A stretch of DNA of 64,000 nucleotides, taken from JAPPHA01 sp965221575 (GTDB lineage: Bacteria; Pseudomonadota; Alphaproteobacteria; Rhodobacterales; Rhodobacteraceae). The notes below the pieces were generated by a model. The model saw nothing but the letters and a program-made list of their open reading frames with translations, was not told where the DNA came from and did no database searches. Positions within the stretch are counted from its first letter, which is position 1; each line of letters starts with the position of its first letter. Location: assembly GCA_965221575.1 (NCBI GenBank), contig CBDCSM010000011.1, positions 248,001 through 312,000 on the forward strand, in the 5' to 3' direction. Of this stretch, positions 27,248 through 36,518 are shown piece after piece. Position numbers and translations under genes: made by a program.

Positions 27248-28762
27248 TTACTGACTCAGTCCAAGCCTGGAATAGGCTTCTAATGGCGCTTCATGGTGCT
27301 TCATGACCAGGCGCATTTCAGTTTCGAGCCGCGAAGTTACCGCGTCATCACGGATCGGGAATTCCTGGCCCGGATCGGTTTCGAGATCATAAAGCACGGT
27401 GACGGTGTCTTCGATGGCCGCGCCCTGTCCACGGGCATCGACCTTTCGGGCGGGAATCTTCATGACCGGGCAGTTCTGCATGAAGTCGAAACCGCACACA
27501 ATTTCCGTTCCTTCGAACTCGGATACGGCGAAAAAATCCTGCTGGTGGGTCGGCATCAGCGTGTATTCGAATATCTCCTGCGCATCCAGGTCGTACGGAC
27601 CCTCCGGGTAGAGAAAATAGGTGAATCGGCCGTCGGTCGCGTTGAGTGCGGCACCGAACTGACCGTAGAGTGCAACCCTGCGTTCGGTCGTGTCCGTTTC
27701 CAGGACCGGGTCCAGCCGGTGACCGCAGACGGTTCCGGGAATCTCGAGGCCGTGCCACCCGAGAAGCGTCGGCATGAGGTCAATGTTCTGCGTGAGCGAC
27801 CGGCGCCGCTGCCCGGCCAGATCCGCGTAGCGCGGATGGCATACCACCAAGGGAATGTTGGCGATTTCGTCATAGAACGGCATGCGGCTCTTGGCCCACC
27901 AATCATGCTCGCCGAGCATGAAACCATGATCCGTGGTCATGACAATAGCGGTGTCTTTCCACATGCCGTGCGCATCCATGTAGTCGAGCAGCTTGCCGAG
28001 GTAGGTGTCGCACATCGTCACGAGCGCCATGTAGTTTGCCCGGATTTCCTCGATCTCGAGATCGGTTTCCTCGACCCGTTTGTAGATCGGCCAATCGAGC
28101 TTCGGTCCGTTGTACCCGGTCGCGTACCGGGACCGATACGAATCGGGCGCCGCGAACGGTTCGTGCGGGTCGAAGCACTCGACCTGCAGGAACCAGTCGT
28201 CGGCATTCCTGTTCCTGTCCAGGAACTCGAAAGCGCGGTCGAAGCACCGCGGCATCGAGTAGTTCTCCTCGGTCGTGATGAACTCGCGGTTGATCATCCC
28301 CCGGGCGCGACCGCCAGGCGTTCCGGGAGGGGCATACTGCAGGGGGTGGTAGGATTTTCTGAACCTGTCATCGGGGACTTCGACCAGCGCTTTCCACGGA
28401 TCCCATTCCTGGCCGCGTTCAAGCTCCCAGGTCGCGAACCGGTTCTGGTAGTTCAGGCCGCCGTCCTCGAAATAGTGATAGTGATCCGTGATCAGGTGCG
28501 AATGGACACCGTTTCGTTTCATGATGTCCGGAAAACAGACGTCAAACGGCTCGAGCGGCCCCCAGGATCGGTGCATGAAATTCAACCGCCCGGTCTGAAT
28601 GTCGCGGCGCGCGGGCATGCAGGGAAGCGATCCGACGTAGTGTTTCTCGAAGGTCACGCCCCGTTCGGCGAGGCGGGAAAAATTCGGCGTATGCGCCGAA
28701 CCGCCGTAACATTCCAGCACCCGCCTGTTCAGGCTGTCGAACATCAGGAGAATCGTCTTCAT
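27248..28762 (-). CDS. Cytoplasmic type I sulfatase
   Basis: From the ATG at 28762, the stop of tctA-like overlaps the start by 4 bases (ATGA). The protein is 504 residues. It begins MKTILLMFDSLNRR with the metal-binding Asp9. The formylglycine site is CMPAR at residues 48-52, the C-x-P-x-R motif that needs a formylglycine-generating enzyme. It also has TTDHGFMLGEHDWWAKSR and NIDLMPTLLGW, which complete the metal and sulfate site. No signal peptide is present, so it acts on an imported organic sulfate. It sits in one operon with a TTT importer and near an FGE gene. The substrate is unknown; it is not obviously BetC. Confidence 0.9.
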   Translation of the reverse strand: MKTILLMFDSLNRRVLECYGGSAHTPNFSRLAERGVTFEKHYVGSLPCMPARRDIQTGRLNFMHRSWGPLEPFDVCFPDIMKRNGVHSHLITDHYHYFEDGGLNYQNRFATWELERGQEWDPWKALVEVPDDRFRKSYHPLQYAPPGTPGGRARGMINREFITTEENYSMPRCFDRAFEFLDRNRNADDWFLQVECFDPHEPFAAPDSYRSRYATGYNGPKLDWPIYKRVEETDLEIEEIRANYMALVTMCDTYLGKLLDYMDAHGMWKDTAIVMTTDHGFMLGEHDWWAKSRMPFYDEIANIPLVVCHPRYADLAGQRRRSLTQNIDLMPTLLGWHGLEIPGTVCGHRLDPVLETDTTERRVALYGQFGAALNATDGRFTYFLYPEGPYDLDAQEIFEYTLMPTHQQDFFAVSEFEGTEIVCGFDFMQNCPVMKIPARKVDARGQGAAIEDTVTVLYDLETDPGQEFPIRDDAVTSRLETEMRLVMKHHEAPLEAYSRLGLSQ

Positions 28763-30258
28763 GTCTCGAGCCTTTCGCCACCGGGCCCCTTCGATGGCTT
28801 CCGGCGATGTTCGGCCCAGAGGGACCACACGAGCAACACCAGCGCAACGACGAGCATTCCGAGCGACAGGGGTTCCGTGAACAGCGGCGTTATGTCGCCG
28901 CCAGTGAACATCAGGCCCTGGCGCAGTTTCGCCTCGGCCACCTTGGCCAGTACGAAACCGATCACGAAGGGACCGAGGTTGAAGCCGGCGCGTTCAAGGA
29001 GGAACCCGATCACGCCGAAAACGAGCATCGTCCAGACATCGAACATGGTGTTGTTGAGCGAAAAGACCCCGACGACGCAGAATACCATAATCACAGGGAG
29101 GAGGTACGACTTGGGAATCATCGAGACACGCACATAGAGCCTGATCAGACCGAGCATCAGTCCGAACATGACGAATGTCGCGACGAAATAGACGCCAATG
29201 ACGTTCCACACGATGTCGGGATTGGTCGTGAAGAGGAGCGGTCCGGGCTGGAGTGAATGGATCGTGAGCGCACCGATCAGGATCGCATCGGTGACTGAAC
29301 CCGGAATGCCAAGCGAGATCAGCGGAATCAGGGCACCCCCGACCGTGGCATTGTTGGCCGCTTCCGACGCCACGATCCCTTCCTCGGATCCCTTTCCGAA
29401 TCGTTCCGGGGTTTTCGATCCGAGACGTGCGAAGAGATAAGCCAGAGCCGAACCGACGGAAGCGCCCACGCCGGGCAGGATTCCGATGAACGTACCGATG
29501 ATCGAGGAGCGAAAAAGGTTGACAGCCTGCTCCTTGAGGTCCCTGAACGACATGAACATTCCACGTCCGGAAAACTCGACCGTCTCCCGCCGGGACTTCA
29601 TGTCGAGCGCGTCCGCGAAGATCTGGCTGACGGCAAAGACCCCGATGAGGACCGGAAGCAATTTGAATCCGCCGATGAGGTCGTTTGCGCCAAAGGTCAG
29701 CCGGACTTCCCCTCCGGAAGGATCGATCCCCGGAAATGTGACGAGCATGCCGAGGAACCCCGTTACCAGTCCCTTGATCACATCTCCTCCCGCGACGGAG
29801 GCAATGAGCGCCATGGCCATCATCACGAGTGCGAAGTAGTCGAAGGGTGTCAGCCTGACAGCGAGTTCCGACAGGGGTTCGGAAATCGAGGCGAGCGCCA
29901 CCCACGCAACCAGCGAGCCGATGAATGACGCTGTGATCCCGAAACCAAGTGCGCGCCCCGGCTGTCCCGACTTCGCCAGCGGATAGCCGTCAAGCGTCGT
30001 CATCACCGCTGCCGGCGACCCCGGCATCCGCAGCAGGGTCGCCGTGATCAGCCCGCCCGCAATCGACCCCACGTACATGGCCACCAGAAGGGTCGTGGCA
30101 TGGAGGGGCGACATGTGAAACGTGATGGGGAGCGTCAGCGCGATGAGCATCGAGCCGGTCAGCCCGGGAATCGCACCAACCACGATTCCGGAAAACACAC
30201 CGGCGAGGATGAATGCCATCTGGAACCATGTGAACGTACCGAGGATTCCGTCGATCAT
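28759..30258 (-). CDS. Tripartite tricarboxylate transporter, large membrane subunit (TctA family)
   Basis: The 499-residue protein has about 12 membrane segments and the two family motifs: GIVVGAIPGLTGSMLIALTLPITF near the N-terminus and its repeat GTFIGILPGVGASVGSALAYLFA near the middle. Also present is GSIAGGLITATLLRMPGSPAAVMTTLDGYPL. It forms the sodium- or proton-coupled channel of a TTT importer, working with TctB and the periplasmic TctC. Its start is 10 bases after tctB and its stop overlaps the sulfatase start, so sulfatase expression is tied to it. Despite the family name, substrates are varied organic anions. Confidence 0.93.
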   Translation of the reverse strand: MIDGILGTFTWFQMAFILAGVFSGIVVGAIPGLTGSMLIALTLPITFHMSPLHATTLLVAMYVGSIAGGLITATLLRMPGSPAAVMTTLDGYPLAKSGQPGRALGFGITASFIGSLVAWVALASISEPLSELAVRLTPFDYFALVMMAMALIASVAGGDVIKGLVTGFLGMLVTFPGIDPSGGEVRLTFGANDLIGGFKLLPVLIGVFAVSQIFADALDMKSRRETVEFSGRGMFMSFRDLKEQAVNLFRSSIIGTFIGILPGVGASVGSALAYLFARLGSKTPERFGKGSEEGIVASEAANNATVGGALIPLISLGIPGSVTDAILIGALTIHSLQPGPLLFTTNPDIVWNVIGVYFVATFVMFGLMLGLIRLYVRVSMIPKSYLLPVIMVFCVVGVFSLNNTMFDVWTMLVFGVIGFLLERAGFNLGPFVIGFVLAKVAEAKLRQGLMFTGGDITPLFTEPLSLGMLVVALVLLVWSLWAEHRRKPSKGPGGERLET

Positions 30259-30268
30259 TTTCCGCGCC

Positions 30269-30769
30269 TCAGAACGCGCCTGGAAGGCGGATCACGAAAA
30301 ACCTCGTCAGGGCAAAGAACAGGAACACGGAAAGGCAGACAGCGACCGCCGCCGAGACCAGTGCGGAACGGAAATCCCAACCTCGCAGGGCGACCGTCGC
30401 GAGAAACACGAAAACGATCGTGATCGCAACGAAGTGCGCCGCCTCGTACTGGAACGCGAGGATGTATGCGACGAGGAGACAAAAGAACAGGAAAAGCGAA
30501 CGCGGCGTCCGTTCGGCGGCGGCGATTCCGGTCGGCGACGGGTCGACAGGTACGCCGGAATCTCTGCCACGGCCCCTCAGCACCGAGCGGATCAACAAGA
30601 TCGTGCAAAGGACGATCAGGACTGACGCGACCATTTCGGGTGCGGCACCGGGCCCGAGCGGATCGAATTCACCACCAGGCAATTCGAGGGAGTCGACCAG
30701 GAACAGGGCGCTGGCAAGCAACAATGCCAGCGTCACCCCGAATTCCGCCGATCGAAGCACGTGCTTCAT
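30269..30769 (-). CDS. Tripartite tricarboxylate transporter, small membrane subunit (TctB family)
   Basis: The 166-residue protein has four predicted membrane helices and the TctB layout: an N-terminal helix with LELPGGEFDPLGPGAAPE, typical of the family, then a variable loop and three helices. It accompanies TctA in the membrane. It is placed between tctC and tctA, 10 bases before tctA. Confidence 0.88.
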   Translation of the reverse strand: MKHVLRSAEFGVTLALLLASALFLVDSLELPGGEFDPLGPGAAPEMVASVLIVLCTILLIRSVLRGRGRDSGVPVDPSPTGIAAAERTPRSLFLFFCLLVAYILAFQYEAAHFVAITIVFVFLATVALRGWDFRSALVSAAVAVCLSVFLFFALTRFFVIRLPGAF

Positions 30770-30781
30770 GGACGCCCCCGG

Positions 30782-30820
30782 ACCCGGCCGACGCCTGTAG
30801 CGTAGCGTCGCCGGCCGGGG
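30782..30820 (-). terminator. GC-rich stem-loop between tctC-like and tctB-like genes
   Basis: CCCGGCCGACGC pairs with GCGTCG-CC-GGCCGGG across a short loop, with a 2-base bulge. It lies between the tctC-like gene (ends 30859) and the tctB-like gene (starts 30769) on the minus strand. However, tctC is transcribed first, so it could trim or attenuate expression of the membrane subunits relative to the binding protein. There is no U-run. Confidence 0.35.
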
Positions 30821-30858
30821 TACTCTTCATGCCGCTTCAGGCGAAACGGCTCAGTGGA

Positions 30859-31839
30859 TCATTTCGTCGCGGCGCGGGCAGCGACAGGAGCAATCGCATC
30901 CCATTGCCGGTCCATCTCCATGTGAAGTTCGTCACCCGACTGGAATGCACCGACCATGGCTTTCTTGGCAAGGAACTCCTGCATGCCATCGTCTTCGAGG
31001 GCAGCCTGAACCATGGCGGCAAAACCGGCGATCGCGTCATCCGGCGTGCCCTTCGGCGCGAAATACCAACCGTCCACGCAGAACTGGAAGTCGTATCCAA
31101 GTTCCTTGAACGTCGGTACGTCCGGAAAGTTCACGTGTCGTTCCGCCCCGGCATAGGCAAGTAGCCGGACAGGGCTTTCCGGGTCAGGATTTCCGTCGGC
31201 ACCGAGGGCGAAATTCGTGGCTCCCGCCGCCGAGAATCCCGCGACCTGGACCCGTCCTCCCTTGAACTCGGGAAAAGTCCCGGCATCACCGCCAGTCTGG
31301 ACGAATCGAAACTTGGCACCCTCGCGCAGGTCCTCCACCATGATTCCATAGACGTGGTTGATGGCGCCGAGGTTGGCGCCGTGCACCAATGTATCCGGTT
31401 CCGCCGCTGCCCGATCAAGCAATTCGTCGAGGGATGCTATCCCGGTATCCTTGTGGGCCGAGGTCGTCTGGCAGAACTGGCCAAGCCTCACGACAGGCTC
31501 GAAATCCTTGTAGCCGAAGTCGATCTTTCCGGCCGCCTGGAGGGTCATCATGGCAGTATGCATGACGACGAAGTTGTGCCCGTCCGGTTCCTGGTCCTTT
31601 GCCTGGCGCAAGCCGATGGGAATCGGCCCTCCGACGTTGAAGATCGTTATCGGCTGGCCGACGATATTGGATTCGGCCACCGTCTTCTGCAATTGGCGCG
31701 TCATCTGGTCGACGGCACCCGCACCTGCCTTCCAGGGTATCGTGATCTTGATGGGTTTTTCAGGCCATTCGGCATATGCCGGCGCGGCCATCAGCCCAGC
31801 GATCAACCCGGCACAGATTGCTGTCAAAGAAATTCTCAT
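30859..31839 (-). CDS. Tripartite tricarboxylate transporter, periplasmic binding protein (TctC/Bug family)
   Basis: From the ATG at 31839 (GGAGG ribosome site 5 bases upstream) the protein is 326 residues. A signal peptide (LTAICAGLIAGLMAAPAYA) precedes EWPEKPIKITIPWKAGAGAVDQMTRQLQ, the standard Bug-family start. Later come the VRLLAYAGAERHVNFPDVPTFKELGYD and WYFAPKGTPDD segments, also family hallmarks. It captures the transported organic anion, here possibly an organosulfate given the sulfatase in the same operon. It is the first gene of the operon and is flanked upstream by the LysR gene on the same strand. Confidence 0.93.
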   Translation of the reverse strand: MRISLTAICAGLIAGLMAAPAYAEWPEKPIKITIPWKAGAGAVDQMTRQLQKTVAESNIVGQPITIFNVGGPIPIGLRQAKDQEPDGHNFVVMHTAMMTLQAAGKIDFGYKDFEPVVRLGQFCQTTSAHKDTGIASLDELLDRAAAEPDTLVHGANLGAINHVYGIMVEDLREGAKFRFVQTGGDAGTFPEFKGGRVQVAGFSAAGATNFALGADGNPDPESPVRLLAYAGAERHVNFPDVPTFKELGYDFQFCVDGWYFAPKGTPDDAIAGFAAMVQAALEDDGMQEFLAKKAMVGAFQSGDELHMEMDRQWDAIAPVAARAATK

Positions 31840-31975
31840 GGTAACCTCCGAGTCATGGGCCAACGACGTCCCGGTCATTGGCCGGATATCGATCAGGCCA
31901 GAGAATGCACCGCCGACATTCAAAAGAAAAATGAGTTTCGGCATATAACACATGAGGAAATTGCATAAGCGGCAC

Positions 31976-32890
31976 TCAGTGATCCGGCATGCTCTCACCG
32001 ATGTCCCGCAGCGTCTCGATCAAGCAGGCCGAACGCTCAGACAGCTTCCGTGATTTCAGCCAGATCGCGGCGTACGACATCCTGATCGACGGGCGCCACG
32101 GGCGCACGGTGTGCCTTCCCTGCCGTATCCCGGTTGCGCTGAATGGATCGCTGATCCCGACACCGAGTCCGGCCGCAACAAGATGACAGCTGGCAATCGC
32201 GGTCGAGGTTTGAATTGCGATCGGTAGCGGATGCTTTGCCTCCAGCATGCACTTGTCAGCGAGTTGTCGCAGCCTTGTCTTCCTGGCCGGAACGATAAGG
32301 CGTTCGCCACGGAAATCGGAAGGCCCGATCACGGATTTCTCGGCCAGGGCGTGACCGGCCGGGAGCAACGCGACTGCATTCACGGAAACGAACTCGCGGG
32401 CCTCGAGTAGCGGGTGCTCAACCGGCATGAGCGTAAGGCCGATATCGGAGTTCTGGTTGACGATCCAGTCCTCGATGTCGAGCCTGTCGACCCAGCTCAC
32501 GTCCAGGCGCAGGTCCGGATAAACGGTCTGGAACCGCATGAGAGCGGCCGGGACGAGTTCGCTGAACAATAGCGGACCGATCGCGGAAATGCTCAATGGG
32601 CTGCCACGCTCGAGCCGGATGTCTTCCACGATGTCCGGCAGCGCATCCAGCCCGGTCAGGGTCGATTCGATCATCTTGTAGAATCTTCGACCCTTGTCCG
32701 AGTGAACAAGGTGGCGGCCCCGGCGTTCGAACAGCTGGAATCCGAGATCGGCTTCGAGTGCCGCAAGGGCGCGGCTTACCGCCGGTTGCGTTAGCGAAAG
32801 AAGCTCGGCTGCTGCCGTCGCCGAACCCGTGCTGACAATCGCCTGGTACGCCTTGAGTTGCCTGATGCGGAGATTCTTCACGTGCTCCAC
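31976..32890 (-). CDS. LysR-family transcriptional regulator
   Basis: A 304-residue LysR protein. The N-terminal HTH is LKAYQAIVSTGSATAAAELLSLTQPAVSRALAALEADLGFQLFERRGR; the effector domain follows (ISAIGPLLFSELVPAALMRFQ). The start is GTG, at 32890 or the nearby GTG at 32881, which has a better ribosome site (GGTGGAG). It is upstream of, and on the same strand as, the TTT/sulfatase operon, 136 bases away, and is the likely regulator of that operon in response to its substrate. Confidence 0.9.
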   Translation of the reverse strand: MEHVKNLRIRQLKAYQAIVSTGSATAAAELLSLTQPAVSRALAALEADLGFQLFERRGRHLVHSDKGRRFYKMIESTLTGLDALPDIVEDIRLERGSPLSISAIGPLLFSELVPAALMRFQTVYPDLRLDVSWVDRLDIEDWIVNQNSDIGLTLMPVEHPLLEAREFVSVNAVALLPAGHALAEKSVIGPSDFRGERLIVPARKTRLRQLADKCMLEAKHPLPIAIQTSTAIASCHLVAAGLGVGISDPFSATGIRQGRHTVRPWRPSIRMSYAAIWLKSRKLSERSACLIETLRDIGESMPDH

Positions 32891-33019
32891 CTGGATGCCG
32901 CCGCGCCGATCGAAGATAACCGGCCCGGCGCGATGTTGAAAAGGTCACAAATCCAGGAAGTATCGGCGTCATTGGCGGTCACCTGACGTACTCGGACCAT
33001 CGGCTGGCGACCGATCCCT

Positions 33020-33904
33020 TCATGCGTCGAAGGCGATTCGGAATCCTGAATTGCATGCGGAAGTGTCACCGGGCCTCCCGGACCGCGCGGCTATGCGATA
33101 ACGCCAGCAATAGGACTTGTGACAGAGAAATGAGCCGCCTTTCAGGACGTGCTCCTTTTCGGCGTTCGCCTGTTTGTTTCGAACCCGGGCCGCCTTTCCA
33201 ACCGAACGAACGCGAAACCGGTCGGAGCACCATTCCCAGACATTCCCGCTCATGTTGAACAAACCGTACGGATTGGGTTTGAAGGCATCGACTGGTGCGG
33301 TCCCGAAAAAACCGTCGCGAACCGTGTTTTCATCCGGAAACTCGCCCTGCCAGATATTGCAGAAGATGTTACTGTCATCATCCGGTTCCGCTTCTCCCCA
33401 AGGGTACCGCGCCTCTTTTCGGCCGCCCCGTGCCGCGTACTCCCACTCCGGTTCGGTTGGCAGCCTTCCTCCCGCCCAGGCCGCGTAGGCAGTCGCATCA
33501 GCATGGGATACATGGGTGACCGGGTGATTTCCCGGTGCCCTGTCGCCGGAAGGGCCGGCAGGATATCTCCAGTTGGCGTGGTCAATGGCACTCCACCAAG
33601 GCAAGTCCTGGGGACGGGGACCGGTCGCATCATCCAACAGCCCTCGAAACACGTAGGACCAGCCGAAACGACCTGCGCTGGTCATCCATCCGGATTCATC
33701 AATGAAACGGGCGAATTCCGCGACGGTGACGGCGAACCTGGATATGCCGAATGCGCGGAGTTTCGTCCGGCGCCTCGGCGATTCCCCGTCGAAACGAATT
33801 TCGGGCCTGTCAGTACCGACATGCGACCTGCCGCCATCCAGCCAGACAATGTCGCTGCTGTCCAAGTCAATCTCCATACCGGCACGGTCCGCAGCCTTGA
33901 ACAT
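33020..33904 (-). CDS. Formylglycine-generating enzyme (SUMF1/FGE family)
   Basis: FGE oxidises the active-site Cys of type I sulfatases to formylglycine. The C-terminal active-site block GGSFLCHKSYCWRYRIAARSG keeps both redox Cys residues in the CxxxxC arrangement of human SUMF1. The family framework segments are present: VTVAEFARFIDESGW, GNHPVTHVSHADATAYAAWAGGRLPTEPEWEYAARGG, NIWQGEFPDENT and NPYGLFNMSGNVWEWC. The true start is uncertain: ATG at 33904 (294 residues) is preferred; the frame is open to 34003. It lies 130 bases upstream of the LysR gene, on the same strand as the sulfatase whose CMPAR motif it should activate. Confidence 0.9.
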   Translation of the reverse strand: MFKAADRAGMEIDLDSSDIVWLDGGRSHVGTDRPEIRFDGESPRRRTKLRAFGISRFAVTVAEFARFIDESGWMTSAGRFGWSYVFRGLLDDATGPRPQDLPWWSAIDHANWRYPAGPSGDRAPGNHPVTHVSHADATAYAAWAGGRLPTEPEWEYAARGGRKEARYPWGEAEPDDDSNIFCNIWQGEFPDENTVRDGFFGTAPVDAFKPNPYGLFNMSGNVWEWCSDRFRVRSVGKAARVRNKQANAEKEHVLKGGSFLCHKSYCWRYRIAARSGRPGDTSACNSGFRIAFDA

Positions 33905-34505
33905 GGTCCAACCGACCGGCTGCGTCAAACGACCTGGGTATCTTTCGTCAAGCTGCGCTGCACCCGCGTCACCGTCGGTTTCGATCCAAATGCAAGCTGC
34001 CATCCTTCGCGGGGCCCGCCGTGTTCCGGTATCAGTCCATGTTGAAGCGGGAGTGATCGCAAGGAGAAATCGAGGGACGAAAGGCCCTCGGGCCTGTATA
34101 CATCGTCGTGGCGGTGGGCTACGAAGATGGCGACACGCCGCTTTTCATCGGTCCTGCAACGACTCAACAACCCGCAGCTGACCATCGTGCCGTCCGGGTC
34201 CTCGGGATCGAGGCAATGCGTGCAAGGCCGAACATCAAGAGTCCTTGATGAATAATGCTGGTTGAACTCAACACGGATGTCCTTGAAGGGTCTTTCCGCT
34301 TTGCAAACAGAACACCTCTTGGCTCCTTCAGTCCGAAATTCGCCAGCCAATTGAAACACCTTCTACCCCATGCCGCCAGAACCCGTATCCCCAAGGTCGT
34401 GAATCGGCAAGAATAGCCAAATGCCCCGTTCCTACGTCACCTTAGACAACTGGCGAGCGCGGAATCCGGCGGACGGAAAGATCCTCAACAAAGATGGTAG
34501 GCCCA
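33905..34505. other. Divergent region between FGE and sugar kinase genes
   Basis: About 600 bases. On the minus strand a frame at 34359-33925 begins with a zinc-ribbon-like pattern (KRCSVCKAERPFKD, then PCTHC after 24 residues). Its second half is unconvincing and it overlaps the FGE start region. It could be a decayed small zinc-binding protein. No other gene is seen; promoters for both flanking genes should be here. Confidence 0.3.
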
Positions 34506-35963
34506 ATGTACGTCGGACTTGATCTCGGAACATCCGGACTTCGAGCACTGCTGGTCGACGGAGATGGCCAAATGCTCGGCGAGGCGGAAACCGCTTTCGA
34601 TACGATGCATCCAAGACCCGGCTGGTCCGAACAGGAACCGAAGTCCTGGATCGAAGCATGTCGCATTGTCATGTCCAGCCTGAAACAGGGCCACCCGGAT
34701 GCAGTTGAATCCGTGCGCGGGATCGGCATCAGTGGTCACATGCACGGGGCCACGTTGCTCGACGAGGACGGTGTCGCATTGCGCCCGTGCATCTTGTGGA
34801 ACGACACGCGCTCTTCGGAGGAAGCAGCCCGTTTGGACGCCATTGCACGGATGCGTGAGATTACCGGGAACATCGTGTTTCCCGGATTCACCGCACCAAA
34901 GCTCGAATGGGTCCGCCTGCACGAACCCGAGAATTTCAAGAAAACGGCAAGGGTTTTGCTTCCGAAAGACGTTCTGCGGCTATGGCTGACCGGCGAATAC
35001 TTCAGCGACATGTCGGACAGTGCGGGAACTTCGTGGCTCGATGTCGGCACCCGGGCATGGTCCGAGGAGGCGTTGAACCTGACGCACATGCGACGGGACC
35101 AGATGCCGGAGGTGCGCGAAGGAGTCGATCGGGCCGGATACCTGCGGCGTTCCCTGTGCCATGAATGGGGCATTGCCGGGCCGGTTTGCATCGCCGGTGG
35201 CGCTGGCGACAATGCGGCCGCGGCTTGCGGTGTAGGTTGCCTTGCCGAGGGAACCGGGTTCGTGTCCCTGGGAACATCGGGCGTTGTTCTGGCCGCGAGG
35301 GACAGCTTCGCGCCATCACCGGAGACGGCTGTCCACACGTTTTGTCACGCGGTTCCTGGCAGGTGGTACCAGATGGGTGTCATGCTCGCTGCCACCGACT
35401 GCCTGAACTGGCTTTCGCGAGTCACGGGCCGCTCTCCGGAACAACTCGCTGAATCATTGCCGGACCGGATTGACGGACCTTCAAGCCTGGCGTTCCTGCC
35501 TTATCTCTCGGGAGAACGAACGCCCCATAATGACGCCACCGTTCGTGGCGTTTTCGCGGGAATCGACGTTTCCATGGGACCGGAAATCCTGACCAGGGCC
35601 GTGATGGAAGGAGTCGCATTCGGTCTTCGTGACTGCATCGAGGCGCTGCGGTCGACGGGCGCACGGCTGGAGACCGCCCTGGCAGTCGGTGGCGGCGGCC
35701 GATCACGTTTCTGGCTCGAAACGATCTCGACAACGCTGGGAGTGGCGTTGTCCTTGCCCAAAGGTCAGGATCTGGGTGCGGCGTTGGGCGCCGCACGGCT
35801 GGCGATATGCGCCGATACCGGCGCGGACCCCGACGACGTCATGGTCACCCCCGAAATCCGGGAAACAATTCATCCCCGCGCCGAACTGGTCGAAGTCTAT
35901 GAGTCCGGTTACCGGCGGTTCCGCTCGCTGTACGGTTCCGCGCGACCTGGTCCGGCCGCATGA
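34506..35963 (+). CDS. FGGY-family carbohydrate kinase, xylulokinase-like
   Basis: From MYVGLDLGTSGLRALLVDGDG the protein is 485 residues (an ATG at 34494 adds four). It shows the FGGY phosphate-1 motif GLDLGTSG, the substrate region SGHMHGATLLDEDG and LRPCILWNDTRS, the catalytic GGAGDNAAAACGVG, and C-terminal AVGGGGRSRFWLETIS with KGQDLGAALGAARLA. This is the xylulokinase pattern (D-xylulose to D-xylulose 5-phosphate). No xylose isomerase or sugar transporter gene is adjacent, so a different ketose or polyol is possible. It is monocistronic. Confidence 0.85.
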   Translation: MYVGLDLGTSGLRALLVDGDGQMLGEAETAFDTMHPRPGWSEQEPKSWIEACRIVMSSLKQGHPDAVESVRGIGISGHMHGATLLDEDGVALRPCILWNDTRSSEEAARLDAIARMREITGNIVFPGFTAPKLEWVRLHEPENFKKTARVLLPKDVLRLWLTGEYFSDMSDSAGTSWLDVGTRAWSEEALNLTHMRRDQMPEVREGVDRAGYLRRSLCHEWGIAGPVCIAGGAGDNAAAACGVGCLAEGTGFVSLGTSGVVLAARDSFAPSPETAVHTFCHAVPGRWYQMGVMLAATDCLNWLSRVTGRSPEQLAESLPDRIDGPSSLAFLPYLSGERTPHNDATVRGVFAGIDVSMGPEILTRAVMEGVAFGLRDCIEALRSTGARLETALAVGGGGRSRFWLETISTTLGVALSLPKGQDLGAALGAARLAICADTGADPDDVMVTPEIRETIHPRAELVEVYESGYRRFRSLYGSARPGPAA

Positions 35964-36518
35964 TCATGCATCAACGCGCGACGCGTATGCGCGTTGAAAA
36001 AAAGCTGGTCTGTATTGCCCGGGATTCTTCCCCAAGATCCGTGTGATCTCATTTCCCGCGTCGCGCACTCGTTTTGCAGGCGACATCTTGCTATCTACAT
36101 CTGACAGTTGAACTCGAACGGCAAGATTTCCTTGCATGTCATCCATGATGGCCCCGTCCGCGGTATCCGTCACCCTGCTCGCGGGACCGTCCGACCCGAC
36201 TGCTGCATGACCCCTTGGTCGGCGGATCGTCACTTGGCAAAACTACGGTGGCTGGCACCAGCGGCGGAATCAGCCTCCCTTGTCTCCTCGTCTCCGTGTT
36301 GCGGCGGATCACTGCAACCGCGTGCGCGCGGCGGGGCAAGATCCGGGCGAGTTCCGGCAATGTTCCGATGACCGGCAGCGCAGTCTGCGTCAGTGTTTGC
36401 ATCCCTGCCCCGCCACGGAGGAGACAACATCCGGCTTTCTTGAAGAACTAGTCGCACTGGACCCTTGACCGAACTCAGACGTCGAAATGCCCCGGAATCA
36501 CCTGCGACGGTGACACGT
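35964..36518. other. Intergenic region between convergent kinase and GMC genes
   Basis: About 555 bases. A perfect 8-base stem (35972-35979 with 35989-35996) right after the kinase gene is listed separately. The rest has no recognised gene on either strand. Confidence 0.4.
35972..35996 (+). terminator. Possible transcription terminator hairpin after the sugar kinase gene
   Basis: CAACGCGC and GCGCGTTG form a perfect stem with a 9-base loop, 9 bases after the kinase stop. It is followed by an A-run rather than a T-run, so it is at best an atypical terminator. Confidence 0.35.

Noticed and set aside
27293..29137. 614-codon open frame antisense to the sulfatase and TctA-like genes
   Set aside because: Opposite strand encodes the complete sulfatase with CMPAR; the antisense frame has no domain motif.
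33925..34359. 144-codon frame with two CxxC pairs as a zinc-binding protein
   Set aside because: Only the first third looks protein-like, the rest is unconvincing and overlaps the FGE gene start region; kept only as a remark in the intergenic entry.
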